Source: Trichoplusia ni
Taxonomy: Eukaryota > Arthropoda > Insecta > Lepidoptera > Noctuidae
Assembly: GCF_003590095.1 (NCBI RefSeq)
Contig: NC_039499.1
Span: forward strand, 868,001-932,000
Reading direction: 5' to 3'
Length of the DNA stretch: 64,000 nt
Shown here: piece after piece, positions 47,962 to 60,835 of the stretch
How the letters are laid out: each line of letters starts with the position of its first letter
Numbering within the stretch: position 1 is the first letter of the stretch
Position numbers and translations under genes: made by a program
The notes under the pieces: model-generated
The model's input: the letters and a program-made list of their open reading frames with translations, nothing else
Told to the model about the DNA's origin: nothing
Database searches by the model: none

Positions 47962-48004
47962 ACACTATGGCATATTTCATTGGAGTTTAAATATGCCATA
48001 GTGT
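47962..48004. repeat. Perfect 16-bp inverted repeat (hairpin)
   Basis: ACACTATGGCATATTT at 47962-47977 and its exact reverse complement at 47989-48004, with an 11-nt spacer. It could be a miniature foldback element or a hairpin-forming RNA; nothing else supports either. Confidence 0.6.
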
Positions 48005-49461
48005 TATTGACTTTGTTGTTATTGACAGCAGATATCGCTGTGTCGTCGCTTTTGCCAGTTACATAAAACAGCTGATGGTCGTATGAAATTTGGCACGAAT
48101 GAGTGCCGCACAAAGTTTTAATTGGGAGCAACTTTCCGTAGGTGTCGCACTTGACGAAACTCGACTTAATAGTACGAATGTGAGGTATATGCTTACGAAG
48201 GAGTACCTACCTAATTTAATTAGCATTTTCTTTTTAATTCTAATGTGTAGAGGCTCACAGCGAACAACTCGAAGCATTAAATTTTTCTCAAACCTATTGT
48301 ATACAAAACAGCCTTTCCAATATCTGACACTAAGAGAATTTTTGAAACCATATCGATCGTCGCTTTGATATCAAAACTATTCATCTACCAAGTAGGTATC
48401 TCATTATGAAGGTATCAAAATCTAAATGTTATTTGTCGGTTCGCGGTGAGCTGTCAATATCAGGTTCCGTCTATTCAATACGCTTCGAGTTAACTTTTGA
48501 TTGTTGGAAATGTAACATTATACAGACAAGTTAAAGTCTAGAAAGTCTGGTACACAAAATACTGAAACAGTCAATATGAATTATTCATTTCATTCTTCAG
48601 AGGTTTTCATGCTATGGATATTGTTTATTTTCAGAGAAATTTTAAAAAATAACCTTCAATTGTTTCATGAAACTCGTTTATTTATATTAAACCGGAATTA
48701 TGCGTGAGCGTTTTTATTACTCTTTGTTAATATCTATAGTCCTATAGACTAGTTTTACTCCGAATAGTTAATAATACTTACTATTTTTTTGGTTAATGAT
48801 AACTAAAAACAAAATAACTAGACAAATTGATAAATAATAAATCGTTTTCAAAAAGAGTAGATTCTCAATTCATTAGTATGAGTTTAAACTTATAGTTAAA
48901 CCAAAACATGCTGTTACTTCTCACAATTGGCGCTTTAATAAAGCAACTAAACTCTACGTTAGCCTACAATAACTAGAATCCTCTTACCCCTGTTCATCCT
49001 AGAATCTAGATTAAACTATAATCCCTAAATGTTACGATGAAAATACTCCAGAGATATGAAAACATCTTAGGCATTCCAGAAATGTTCCTATTTCTATTTC
49101 AACGCTAATATATTACAATTATAACGAGCGAAATTAAACTTCAGCTAAGAACGTGGCGGGTATTTTGATATCTTAAACGAGACCACTTAGTTTCGCCCAC
49201 GACTTTACTACATGATAATAATTTAGATTATATTCTTAACGTCTTCTTAAATCTTTGCGTTCGGTCTCTAATTTGTTATAAGTTATTGAAAAAATCGAAG
49301 TCAAAGTAACGAAACTAGTTTTTAAAAAGAAAAACAAGCTAGAGATAGTAATCCTCTGACAGTTCGTCTGCAAAAAAATGTTTTTTTATTGTTATTTATT
49401 CACGTTACAAAAAATTTCTTCGTCTGTAAGTTTTTTATGAATTATTAAAAAAATAGTTGAA

Positions 49462-49632
49462 CACTACGGGCCCATTTAAACGATGCGAGAAATATGTATG
49501 TTTAAATGCATTGCTTGCGATATATATCACCTTATAACAATACATCATCTTTGCTATCCGAGCTGCGTGGCCACATAAAGTATAACAACTTGCATGATAT
49601 TTCTTGCATCGTCTAAATGAGCCCTTATAGTG
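49462..49632. mobile_element. MITE with long terminal inverted repeats
   Basis: The 28 bp at 49468-49495 and 49597-49624 are imperfect inverted copies (left starts GGGCCCATTTAAACGATGCG, right ends GCATCGTCTAAATGAGCCC), and outside them CACTA at 49462 pairs with TAGTG at 49628-49632. 171 bp, no coding. The terminal CACTA suggests an EnSpm/CACTA-like origin, but a clear 3-bp target duplication is not seen. Confidence 0.6.
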
Positions 49633-52600
49633 AAATGAGGGTAGTGGGAGGAACTTGCAGGATACGAACGCGTTTTTGAACTGTCATAAGTTAACCTTGA
49701 TGGACCACTGACAACGGCAATAGCAAGTCAGCATAAAGTTTGTCGAAAATAAGTATTCATTCCTTTTAATTACATAAATGGATGGGTTATTTGCATTTTA
49801 AGCAGAGTAATCAAAAGAAAGTAAATATATCTTTATGTATTTTTTCAATTGATTGGTATTGAAAAACGATTAATCGAAGCAAACATACTTTTAAAATATG
49901 ATATTAAAAATGCCTACGCCAATGAGCATTTTAAATTTAATAACTCTCATAATTTTCGGACTCTCATCTAAATGGAATCGTAATTAATTTAATGTTCTGA
50001 TGGATAAGCCCAGTTGGAGTTCCACTTAATCTGTTTGTATACATTCGTATATACGATTTTATGTACGTTTACAAATCGTTAACGCTCCGAGAGTCAAAGG
50101 AAATGAATGGTTGATGGACAGAATATTATTGTGTGTGAAAATTATTGTTTCACGAGTTTCCAGACGTTACGACGCCTGTCCGGATTCTTATTGTGTAAAA
50201 ATAAGAAATTTGTAATGCTATGTTGAATCTATTGAAACACACGTGCATTCTTATAGATTTCAAGTCATTTGGTTTCAGTTAGTATGTATTATATTCTTTA
50301 ATATTTAGCATTTTTTATGAATAGATTATTTTTACATAAGAGGCTTGGCACTTGGCAGCCGTATTTAAGTATGAAACTGAGCAGTATGTCATCTTTGGAC
50401 GTCATTTTCAAGTGACATTTTGAGACAAATATACATTTTAGTTAACAACTTCTTCACTATATTTTTTTTCTTTTAAATACTACTTCAGATAATTACCATT
50501 AAAATTTAACACTTTTAGACTAAGAATGGACCACAAGACAACCCCGCAATTCAAGAATTAACAAAACGATTAAACTCCTTAGTGTCGGAAACGTAAAGAA
50601 GAAAAAAACACAACAGGCAAAAAAAAATACATCAATACACGGTCGAAAACCTGAATACAATTTAAAAAGATAACATTATACCTATCTATTGTACTTACCA
50701 CCAAGAGACAATACATTTCATAAAATATGGGTTCAAGGACATTAATAACGTTGTTATTGGTCTGGGAGTTCCACTTCACAGGCACATTCAACTCCAACTT
50801 ATTCCCGTTTATGTATTCTTGATTACTCACGTTTGTTCGAAATCCTCGTTGAAAAGGATTTCCACTGGGATCCAACGGACAGGGGGTTTCATTTCAATGG
50901 AAACATTAGCTATATTGTGCGGTGACGTCTGGTAAGCTTTCACGAGTATTTTTGTCGAAGGACGTATAAAAATGGAGATTGATTGTAGAGCTATTTAAAT
51001 TCCCGTTGTTATGCTATAGGTAAAAATTGAACACAGAATCATTGGAATAGGTACGCCCATTGCTGTGTAAAAAAATGGGGTTTGAAAAAAAGTAGAAACC
51101 TTTTTTTTATAACAATACTAAAAAAAAAAATTAAAATAAAAAATGACGTAGTCGACAATAACTAAACAATACGCGGCGATATTTTATTTAAATATCACAG
51201 TAAATTCAAATATTTTTCATAAGTGTTGGCTGTGCTGTACAAACGAATTCAAAGCCAGACCGATATTGAAAATTCCACTCATACATTTGAATGGAGCTCA
51301 TGCGCGGGAAAGAAAACAATTGAATATGCTGAGCCATTTCTTTATTTGTTTAAAATCCTTTGGAAACGACGTCCGTGACGTTATTTTGTTTGAAGACAGT
51401 AAGAGTGTTGCAAACAAGTGTTTAAAAGCGTGAGGGTAAACAATAAAGCTACATCAAAATGTTAAAATGGATGTAATACTTCAATAACGTAATAGTCTAT
51501 CGCTAGAAAATGGTCCTCCCAACTAAATTGTTTAGCTAATCAAAAAGTATAGGAGCTCCAATCATCCAGTTGACAGACTTTTAAATGGAAAACGTTATTT
51601 AAAAGAAAAAACATGCACAGATTATTCAGAATTTAACAACAGCTTTTAAAAGCACGTAGATTTTTTTTTCCTAAAAATGAATAATGTAATCCAAAAAGAA
51701 GAGAACGGAGATCACTTTTCTACATCATCTTTAATTTTGATACGAAGTTACCAATGAAAATTGGAGATCGTGTTTTGCTATTTCCCGGTGACGTCGTATA
51801 ACTTGTTGTATACCCCGGGGCTACAATTAACCACTAATAATGTGACCCCAATTTTGTGAGCATTCGGAGTATATCCTTACTATTATCCGGGAACTCAACA
51901 TCCCCTGCCATATACTGGGCAAAATGTAAAATGTAGACACATTTTCTTAACATCTTTAACAATTTAAGTAGGTCAAATGGAATTTACTATTTCTTAATCG
52001 AATAGTTTAACCCACGTGTACTAAAGCCATATTAAAATCATTGATATATCAATATAACAAGCCATATTCATTACAGAATCGCGTGTAAACTTCATCGAAT
52101 TTAATTAATTAGTACGTATTGATTAAAGGGAATGTTTTGGAACCAGCCGACCGGTAACGCCTGTTCACCGCAGCCAATTAAAGTGGGTGCAATGCAATAT
52201 AAACAATATTATACGTGGGTTGTGTTGTGGAACAAATTTCAACTAATTCTGACTTTCCACTGCTTGTACTAACTGTGAACTACTCTATACCATGAGCTCA
52301 TCAAGGAACTTGTCTTTAGTAAGAGGGATGTCACTATTCTCAGCGTAGAGCATCGTTTTGCTTTCAAAACGACAAAAGCCCTACTTGAAGCTTCATGGTA
52401 CAGGGGACTGAAATTTATACGGACAATTGAGCACTGACATTAGTAAGTTTTCCGACCCGGTCATAGTTTCAGTGCATGTCGGAAACAATTCCAACTTTCA
52501 CTTGGTTTCCAATTATTCTACACAGCGAAGGATTATTTTACAAACTATTTTAGTATTCCAAACAAGAACGTGAGCCGTGTTAACGTTTGTCTAGCTTTTT

Positions 52601-53455
52601 ATTAATTAAGCCGTGATCGTGTTTATTTTTGTAACATAACATAAATGTAGGCGAGAGTTATGTCGGCACAAAATAGATTGATTTCTGTTTATTCGAACGA
52701 TCGATAAATCTTTGTAGTCATTAATCAATCATAGCCCAGAATCTCAGCGTATCTGAGGAACAAGAAAAGAAACAAACGAAGACGCGTATTATATGGAATA
52801 TACGGAGAAAGAAATACAATGTCCTTGGACAATCCCCAGCTGGATAATACGACTAATGTAATGTCTCCGTAATACCTTTCAAGCCCATACGTCGGCGCGT
52901 ACGACCCGAATCTCCCCTAATCCCTCAATGCAAGCTTTGTGAGTTTTCCATCTCATAATGTGACTAGATAACACACAGTTACTTTTATTAAGTACGCGAT
53001 TCGTACTAAAGTGTAACAGGTTATGTAAAACCATGTTACGAGTAATTCAGGTAAGCGATTGGCTTGTTTTCTGAGAGCGAATTCGAGTAAATAAGTGATT
53101 ATTGTTACCCCGTAAAGAGATTTCCAAATTCAATAGCCTTGTCATATAGGAACATTGTAACTTTATAATCGGTAATCAATATTGGTTAACGTTGTCTACT
53201 AAGTTATTTTGAGTACTATTGACAGGAGGTTGCCCTTAATATAATCATAAGAGATTATGGTACGTTCAAAGTAAGTGTGAAATATTTTTTTTAAATTAGT
53301 ATCAGATATGGTATAAGGTATTAGTAACCTAATATATAAGAAACTTTTTTTTTTATAAAACACGATTTTAGATCGCTTTATTCACTATGAAATGAACATG
53401 GTTCATTCATACTGATTAAGGAGCCCGAACGCGAATTGTTGTTTAACAGCGAGTC

Positions 53456-53580
53456 TCTATTCTCCTACCTTCCAGCTCCAGCATCAGATCAGCTCAACTT
53501 CATCATAATACTGCACTGTCACGCCATAAACATATATACACAAACAAAATTCCAGTTTAATCGGAATCCGGAATTTATTT
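53456..53580 (+). repeat. Unclassified dispersed repeat, copy 2
   Basis: TTCCAGCTCCAGCATCAGAT, TCAGCTCAACTTCATC, ACTGCACTGTCACGCC and TTTAATCGGAATCCGG. It shares block order with 36466-36600. A minus-strand open frame here is incidental. Confidence 0.45.
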
Positions 53581-54248
53581 TGAACCTTTGATGACAGACA
53601 AAATGAACGGAAAAAGCATCGCAAAAAAGAGCTCGTAATATAATGTACAAATAAAAAAAAGCCAACTGTTCGAGAAATATCAAGATCCATTTCATATTAA
53701 AATTGAACAGGCCTATTAAAACCTTACGTCAAAACCTTAATTCATTCGAGGGACTATAGGAGACAGGTGAGTACAATAACGCGGATCTATTTACTCTTAG
53801 TGAGAGACAGGAAACATTGACATGGGAAGAGCATACAAGGGAGAACCAATAATTCCGACGCCGATTCCGTCGAAGCAACAAATCCTTTGTAAGTGGAAAA
53901 AACACTGGCCGTAGTAGAACAGACACACGGTTGATTTAAAGGGTCACCAATCACAGCCCATATGTATCGATTTTTTTTTTATTAGGTTTTGTATTTTCTA
54001 TTTCAGTAGGATTTTAGGTTTTCTCTTTTCGGTCTGACGCTTTGACGGTACGTGAAATATGTGATAACTAGATGGGCTCCTCGGTTTTGCGTCCGTAATT
54101 TTTGTTCCCGAGGCTTTCGGTTGATTTCGTTCGTTTTGCTTCAGGTAATAAAACATATGTGTGCCGAATTTTGCCAATGCATTTAGCCAATGGCTAGCAG
54201 GACCTGAGTGCGAGCAGCCGAAGATAAATCTCGATGACTTGCAATTGG

Positions 54249-54305
54249 GGAGGCTCGTGCCCAGCGATGGACGAATTCAGGGTGATGATGATGATGATGG
54301 TGATG
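54249..54305 (+). mobile_element. LINE 3' tail fragment with (GAT)n end
   Basis: GGGGAGGCTCGTGCCCAGCG followed by ATGGACG and a GATGATGATGATGATGG tail is the same LINE 3' end as at 28923, with more substitutions (GEARAQRW in translation). No clear target duplication was seen. Confidence 0.6.
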
Positions 54306-55207
54306 TGTTGAATTTCAATTAAATTCGTTTAACTCTTGCGGTGTGATTGAGTGACAAACAAGGATCCTTATTTACAATTTCCGCGTAATGAAAATCTAAT
54401 AAGGTCATTGTCTTACAAAGAATTGATTAGCCCTAAAATGTGGTGATAAAAACTCATAAATATTTGTGAATGTTACATTACTGTGAACGATGTTTTTGTT
54501 AGCGTTCATTCTGACTTTCGTATCTCAGAGAGTGTTAGAATAATGCAAATATGCATTAGACATAGTAGAAGCTTCGGATATATGAGGAATTAATAACATG
54601 AAGTGCTTTATTCCATTCGTAAGCCGAGAACTTTACGAGAGTGGTTTTGAACACACTCGCAAAAGCTGTAGATGTTTACATGGCTCATGTTTCTGCAAAA
54701 CCTGTCTTACCTGGTGCATTCCAGTTTATTATACATAATTTCATATTCGTTGTGGTATTACTCAAAGGTTAGAGACAAATGTTCATAAACAATATCAGAT
54801 TTAGTCGGCTTCTCGTCAATAATGTATTACCTACTCATACTCTGAAATGAAGTATCTAAAGTACCAGATTCAACAGATAACTTGAAGAAGACCAATAAAA
54901 ATATAATCGGTTTACGTTCATCGATTTTCTTTGTTAACTGTACTGTCAACAAGAGCAAATACAATAATAGATGATCTATCCTCTACTGATTTCCTTGACG
55001 TTAACAAGCGACAAGATGACAGCTGTTCTATCGCCATCGTTATGGCTGTCGATGTGCGCTTCGTAGTGCAGGGGATTGGTTGGAGTTGCAGCTGTCAATG
55101 TTTTGATTTATATACTGTTATAATTGATGTGGACTCCTTCGGCGCCTTCTATGACGTGTAATACGCTGTCACACTTTCAGAACTGTAACCAGCGAGGTTG
55201 ACTGCAC

Positions 55208-55396
55208 AGTGCACAGATAGCCGAGTGGTCGTCGTGGCCGTCACGGCAAGATCACTGCGCGCGACGTGTCGCGATTTTGATCCCCTCGCGAGGCAAGCGT
55301 TTATGTCATCCATGACTACTTGTCCTAAAGTTGGGTGTGTTTGTACATGTAACCTCAATGTATGTGAAACCCCCCGCGACACGAGGATTAAAAGCC
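55208..55396 (+). mobile_element. tRNA-derived SINE, second family
   Basis: A box GATAGCCGAGTGGTC, B box near GCGATTTTGATCCCC, then GTTGGGTGTGTTTGTACATG and CCCCCCGCGACACGAGG at the 3' part. Open frames crossing it on both strands (55149-55415 and 55198-55575) are artefacts of its GC-rich head. Confidence 0.6.
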
Positions 55397-57130
55397 ATAG
55401 TGCAGAAAAAAACACTCGCCGGCTTCCCTTACAGTCTAATACGTTTGGTTTTCATTGCAATATAGCTAGATATGCCTTTAGGTACGTTTACATAAGTATT
55501 TTGACCTTCTATGTTCTTACGCACAGGCCATATATGTTTATATTGGATAGTAAATTTACGAACCGTGTTTTATAACCACGTAACATCTAATATTTATAGA
55601 TCGAAGTCAAGGGCTGAAATGTCAAATATATTATGCCTGATGCTTCGAAAAAAGCTTAAGATATTGCCGTCATAGACTACGTTTTTGACCCTGTAATATA
55701 TCTCAATTTAATGTTCATATTCGGGATGGAACCTAGATGTCACCTAGATATATGATCATGATAGATAGAAGGTGGTATTTGTCCAATATTCGATTTTTCA
55801 GGTTTGGAGTAATTAAATCTTTTTTGTTAATGTATTTCTAATGAGTCTCCGTATTGCATTACATTAACGTTACATTTCTTTAAATAGCCGGGACCCAAAC
55901 TCTACTCAAAGAAATCTCTGACGCGTAATTTACACGGACGAAAGTTTACAATCACTTTCTATTGAACCCCATGACGTAGCTCATATCAAATGATGCGACA
56001 GTTCATAAAAACTTCCATTAAGAGTTTTCTTAGCCCCAATTTGAGGCGTCAAAAGTTACCACGGGAAAGGGTATTCAAAGAGGTAATATAAAAGCAAAAT
56101 GTTCTAAAAGGCCGCTTAGCTGTACAAGATAGGTAACAAAGCTGTAAAGAAATAAAGAAAAATACAATTTAATGTACCTAAGTTAGGGAAAGAGTTTTAC
56201 TAGATACTTCATAGCTGGTCACAAAATCACGAACCTGTTGAGCTGAAAACTAAATCCAGGGTCGGTCTGGCCACATAGCCTGGTCGTCCGAGCCCTAATC
56301 TATCAAGTCCACAGCCTGTCCCTGCTTTTCCAGCAACGACAAAAGATGCAGGATGTTTTATTGATTCAGTATGTGAGTACGTGAAAAATGTAAGCGAAAA
56401 AACGAGACAAAAACGTTAAATTTTTTGACCTGGTCTGATTCTTTTCCCATATTTTTTAAGTTTGCTGAAGATCCCAGTACGGCCCTGACTATATCAGCCT
56501 TTTAGATAGGTATACCACCACAAAGGCTAAAGGCAGCGCACAGGGTTGTAAAAACTACGACGCCGTATTTAGGTCATGTGATATGAACCTATTAGAGCAC
56601 ATGATGTACAGGCTCTGTCAAGAATGCTATGTCGCCCTGCGTTTATCTTGCCGCCTAACAATGAGAAGATAACGAGTAAATCACGAACGCTCATTTATTA
56701 GTTTGCCTGTCCTGGTTGAATGGATATAGGAACTAATCACATTATAAATTATAGGTATAGGTTTTGCAGGTGGATATTATGTTCGTGTGGGTGGAGTTAG
56801 GTTTTTTAGAGAATGCCGCAGTAGTTACTCTCGACTAGACTAGAATGGTAAATAGTTCATGTGGTTAAGCTGACAAAGAGTAAGGGGCTGATTGCAGCGT
56901 AACTTATATGCCCATGAATTTCTCATTCGAATTCTTAAGGAAATCAAGACATTAGTTAAAAAGTAAATTGTCATAAATTTAATCACATTCAATGTTGGGT
57001 TCTACCACCATGACTTAGTGTGGCTGTGGAAGTGTGACAGCACAATAAACGGCTTAGAGCGGCATCTTTGTTCCACAACCTGTAATAGATCCTCTGAAAC
57101 ATCAAAACAGTTATTGTTATTTTAGGCATA

Positions 57131-57341
57131 TCCTACTCATGTTATAAACGCGAAAGTTTATATGTATGGATGTTTTCCTCTTTCACGCGAAAACCACTGA
57201 ACGGATTTAGACGAAACTTGGTACATAGGTAGTGTTAAGTGTATAAATAGAATAACAACATAGAATAGTTTCTACTCTGATTTTATGTTCCTGTGTTATC
57301 ATTTTTGTTTTGTATCGGGCGGGCTCGCGAGTTACAGCTAG
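57131..57341 (+). mobile_element. Non-autonomous Helitron, family 2
   Basis: Begins TCCTACTCATGTTATAAACG and ends GCGAGTTACAGCTAG, flanked by A (57130) and T (57342). The interior has the block CACTGAACGGATTTAGACG, characteristic of a second lepidopteran Helitron-like family. No coding capacity. Confidence 0.65.
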
Positions 57342-57592
57342 TAATGTAAAAGAAATTGCGAGTATAATGAGAACTCACACTATCAAGCATTGCATAATAT
57401 AATATTTCTAACAACCTACTGTAAAAGCGAGTCGAGATGTAAATAAGACTGATTCATTTAGACGTAAACAAACATAATTTCGAGTACTACAGACATTAAA
57501 CAGTAGAGCAGCTGCCAGCACTGTGATGACCCATTTTCATAAGTTAAAAACCCACAACTTATGGGCCGGTAATAAACGTTATTGTACATAAA

Positions 57593-57710
57593 ATGGTAAA
57601 TGCGAAAGTAACGTTTTCTAGTATACTTTCACGGCTAAACTGCTGAAATGACGTTGATAAAAAATTGTATAGAGAAAAAATTTTTTTAATTCCCAAGCAA
57701 AACCGCGTTT
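57593..57710 (+). mobile_element. Fragment of family 2 Helitron-like repeat
   Basis: ATGGTAAATGCGAAAGTAAC, then CTTTCACGGCTAAACTGCTG and AAAATTGTATAGAG, a diverged 5' part of the same family as 23965 and 57131. It sits between two complete copies. Confidence 0.4.
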
Positions 57711-57725
57711 AAAGTTAGGTGTCTA

Positions 57726-58008
57726 TCTTCTAATATATAAAATTCCCGTGTCACGATGTTAGTTTCCGCACTCCTCCGAAATGTTTCGTCCGATTTTTAT
57801 GAAATTTTGTATACATATTGGGTAGGTCTGAGAATAGAACAACATTTATTTTTCATATCCCTAAGTGATAAGGATTGCTCACACAAAAAAAATATATTTT
57901 ATTTTTTGGCCGAAATTGTTTGTTTTTATTTTTTTATAATGTGGCATTAAAATATATACAACTAGAAAAAAAGATATTAGGCAAAACAACGTTTGCTGGG
58001 TCAGCTAG
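57726..58008 (+). mobile_element. Non-autonomous Helitron, family 1
   Basis: Begins TCTTCTAATATATAAAATTC and ends GGGTCAGCTAG. A precedes and T follows, the Helitron insertion signature. A short hairpin, GCAAA-ACAACG-TTTGC, lies about 12 bp from the 3' CTAG end. No Rep/helicase coding. 283 bp. Confidence 0.8.
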
Positions 58009-58290
58009 TAGTAATATAAAAATCAGAAAGGGACTACGTATATTATGCTATAACGGCTAAACCACTAAACCAATTTCGCTTAAACTTAGCATGGGGTAAA
58101 CTTGTAACCTAAATTCTCGGGTCACCTTGGAGGCGGTTGGCATTAGCTTTATGATACTATACCTCGAAATATTTCATAATCTGTTTCACTTAAAACCTTC
58201 TTGTAGTAAAACTTTTTAGAAAGAGAGGGAGAAAGTTTGTAGTATATCGTTTAAAAGAAACGACTCCCGCAGTAAGGAATTTTATTCCTT

Positions 58291-58350
58291 GTCTCGCGGG
58301 GTGTTTCACAAACATACAAATCACATGCACAATGACACCCAGACTACTTT
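58291..58350 (-). mobile_element. SINE tail fragment, second family
   Basis: GTCTCGCGGGGTGTTTCACA, then AACATACAAATCACATGCAC and GACACCCAGACT, match only the 3' half of the SINE at 41042. The tRNA-like head is missing. Confidence 0.45.
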
Positions 58351-59481
58351 GTACTATTTAAAGTTATTCAAATTAAATGTGTCTATTAATAGTCAACAAG
58401 AAAATAGGACGGTGTGTACTGGGAACAATAAAATGCAGATCAGTCTCCGTATTGTTTGGCCGTACATAATTTACAGCGTAAGCTTGGCTGCGGGGCGTCC
58501 CGCTATCAGCTGCTAGCTGCCATTATTTCTTTGATCTCAACCCACCGACATACTAGCTACATGGAACAATTTTAATATTCATTCGCTATGAATCGAGCAC
58601 GACCGAACGATATGCTGAGAGCCTAGAAATTGTTACATCGCATTACGAATAAAAAATTGAAATATATAAAGGTGTTATTTTTTTTGCGGCGTGTGACTTG
58701 TCTTAGGTTTGTCGGTTCAATACCTTTGCGAGATTCGATCACTGTTAACGCTCCGCGGAGAGATGTAACAAACCCTGCTAATTCCTACCCCTAGGGCCCC
58801 GAGACATTCAACTATGTTTTAGTTAAACGGTGTTTGTCGGGATCGTTTAGGCGTCCTTGAAATTAAAAAGGTCAAAGTGGGAGTCGTTCTATCGATACTG
58901 AGGGTTCCGTGTAAACAAGATCACATCAAATTTTTGACTTAAATTTTTTTAACGATTTAGAGCGGCGCTAGAAATTTATTATCTGTGAAAATTTTAACTA
59001 TTTAGTGTGTGTTATATCAGTTCATAAGAAACAGCTTTTTGACAAGCGGTCAGAGGAATAGATAGCGATGACTTAGTAGCACATTGGAAAATTTCTGAAA
59101 AATATAAAATTTCTACTATCAAGCAGGCGGTTCGACAAACCTTTTCATAAAAATCAACATCATCACAATCATCCAAATAAACCGTAAAAATAAATATGAT
59201 CTTATCGGACGTCATTTACACAAAAGGTCTCGCGAGTTCTCGAGTTTTTACACTCTATGGTCATAATGTGCTAATTCACTCTCCACCAAACTTGGGGTTC
59301 AGAGTTTGTTCTTATGACGTCATCATCATCAAAACTTTTGCATTACGGTCATAAGAGGGACATAAGAAAACCTCTTTGCTTACCTACTTTCAACCTTGAA
59401 ACTAGTTAGTTACAGCCTATTGTTGCTCTTTAATTATGCTGACTCGTTCCGTATTTAGTAAATGTCATTTCACTCTTTTAA

Positions 59482-59744
59482 TCTTCTAATATATAAAATT
59501 CCCGTGTCACGATGTTAGTTATCGTACTCCTCCGAAACGGCTTAACCGATTTTTACTAAATTTTATATGCGTATTCAATAGGATTAACATCTATTTAAAG
59601 AGTTAAGGGTTTCTCACACTAAAAAAAATATTTTGTTTTTTTGGACGATATTGTTTTTTTTTATGTTTTAATAATGTGGCATTAAAAAATACATGCAACT
59701 AGAAATAGTTTATTAGGCAAAACAACGTTTGCTGGGTCAGCTAG
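59482..59744 (+). mobile_element. Non-autonomous Helitron, family 1
   Basis: Same 5' TCTTCTAATATATAAAATTC and same 3' hairpin plus CTAG end as the copy at 57726, inserted between A (59481) and T (59745). 263 bp. It is 1.5 kb from that copy in the same orientation. Confidence 0.8.
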
Positions 59745-60519
59745 TTTATTTATAAAGAAGAATAAAAAGTCCGTGATACCCATTGAACTGCATACGAATT
59801 ATAATTCAAAAATATTCATATTTACATAGTTCCATGGTAAAATTTCATTGCCAATCGTGAAATGAATACACATAGAAACACATTTTGATTTCACATACAA
59901 TCACCTCACAATAACGTAATAACATCAACTTATACTTTCCATTATAATTTTAATAATCTGATAACATTTGAGTGCTACATTCCTTTGTTTAATACTAGCA
60001 CTCACAACAGAGCAATATACATATAAAATCAACGAAAGTTAGCTTACATAAGTATGTTTGTTACTACAACATACTGACATTGCTTGATCATTTGAAGAAA
60101 TATGTGATGGAGGTCGCTGAAATCCTAGATTACAACATGGGATTTGGAAAGACAGCATGCTGTGGTGCGGAGAGCGAGATAGAGCTGCTGTCGAGAGAAG
60201 GATGGGCGGAATAGGGTGTTGTCCAATGTCGACTGCTACTGATAATTATAATTAATAGATAAAAAAATCTGAATATTTCTTCGTTCCACGTTTTCAAATG
60301 TGCCGTTTTTATTTTTGTAAATTACATTGTCAGTGCGTTTGGTACCCCGAAATTTTCAGCCTGCTGGCTTAATGGGAAGTGCGTCAAAATTGAATTACAA
60401 ACGAACAAGAAAGAGAGTTTTTAAAAATGGGAAAAAGTGCTACTAAGAAGCCTAATTTGAATAAACGATTTTTTATTTTACTTAGAAGTTTTTATAATAA
60501 CTATCGTGAGACTGATTCA

Positions 60520-60618
60520 TTAGACTCGCGATCCCGCCGCGTCTGCTCATGATTAAGGACTCCGGTTAACTAGTCGGGCACCCCCGATAAATACGCGTGA
60601 GTAAACCGTTACATCATT
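60520..60618 (+). repeat. Dispersed repeat with GATAAATACGC-GAGTAAACCGTT core, copy 2
   Basis: Contains TGCTCATGATTAAGGACTCC, GGTTAACTAGTCGGGCACCC and CCCGATAAATACGCGTGAGT. It is the more complete of the two copies in the window. Confidence 0.45.
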
Positions 60619-60734
60619 TAATTTTAATACTTAGAAGTTAATTCTTTCTAGCTCAGACTTACTCAAAAAACTTCAACAGCCATTAAAGTATCTAAGTCGA
60701 ATGATAAAATAAACATTTATTGACTACGCAATGT

Positions 60735-60835
60735 TTCCTATGCGGGAATCGCACCCGCAGTAACTCGCACGATGCGAGTTTATAATACGTATTATACGAA
60801 TACGTAATGTTCGACGTGGCGGTTACTTATGACAT
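60735..60835 (-). mobile_element. SINE head fragment
   Basis: GCGGGAATCGCACCCGCAG resembles a B-box complement and GTGGCGGTTACTTATGACA the antisense head of the second SINE family. In between lies an ACGTATTATACG-type palindrome. Tail blocks are missing. Confidence 0.35.

Noticed and set aside
55198..55575. A 125-codon plus-strand open frame
   Set aside because: Its first half is a tRNA-derived SINE; no protein similarity recognised.
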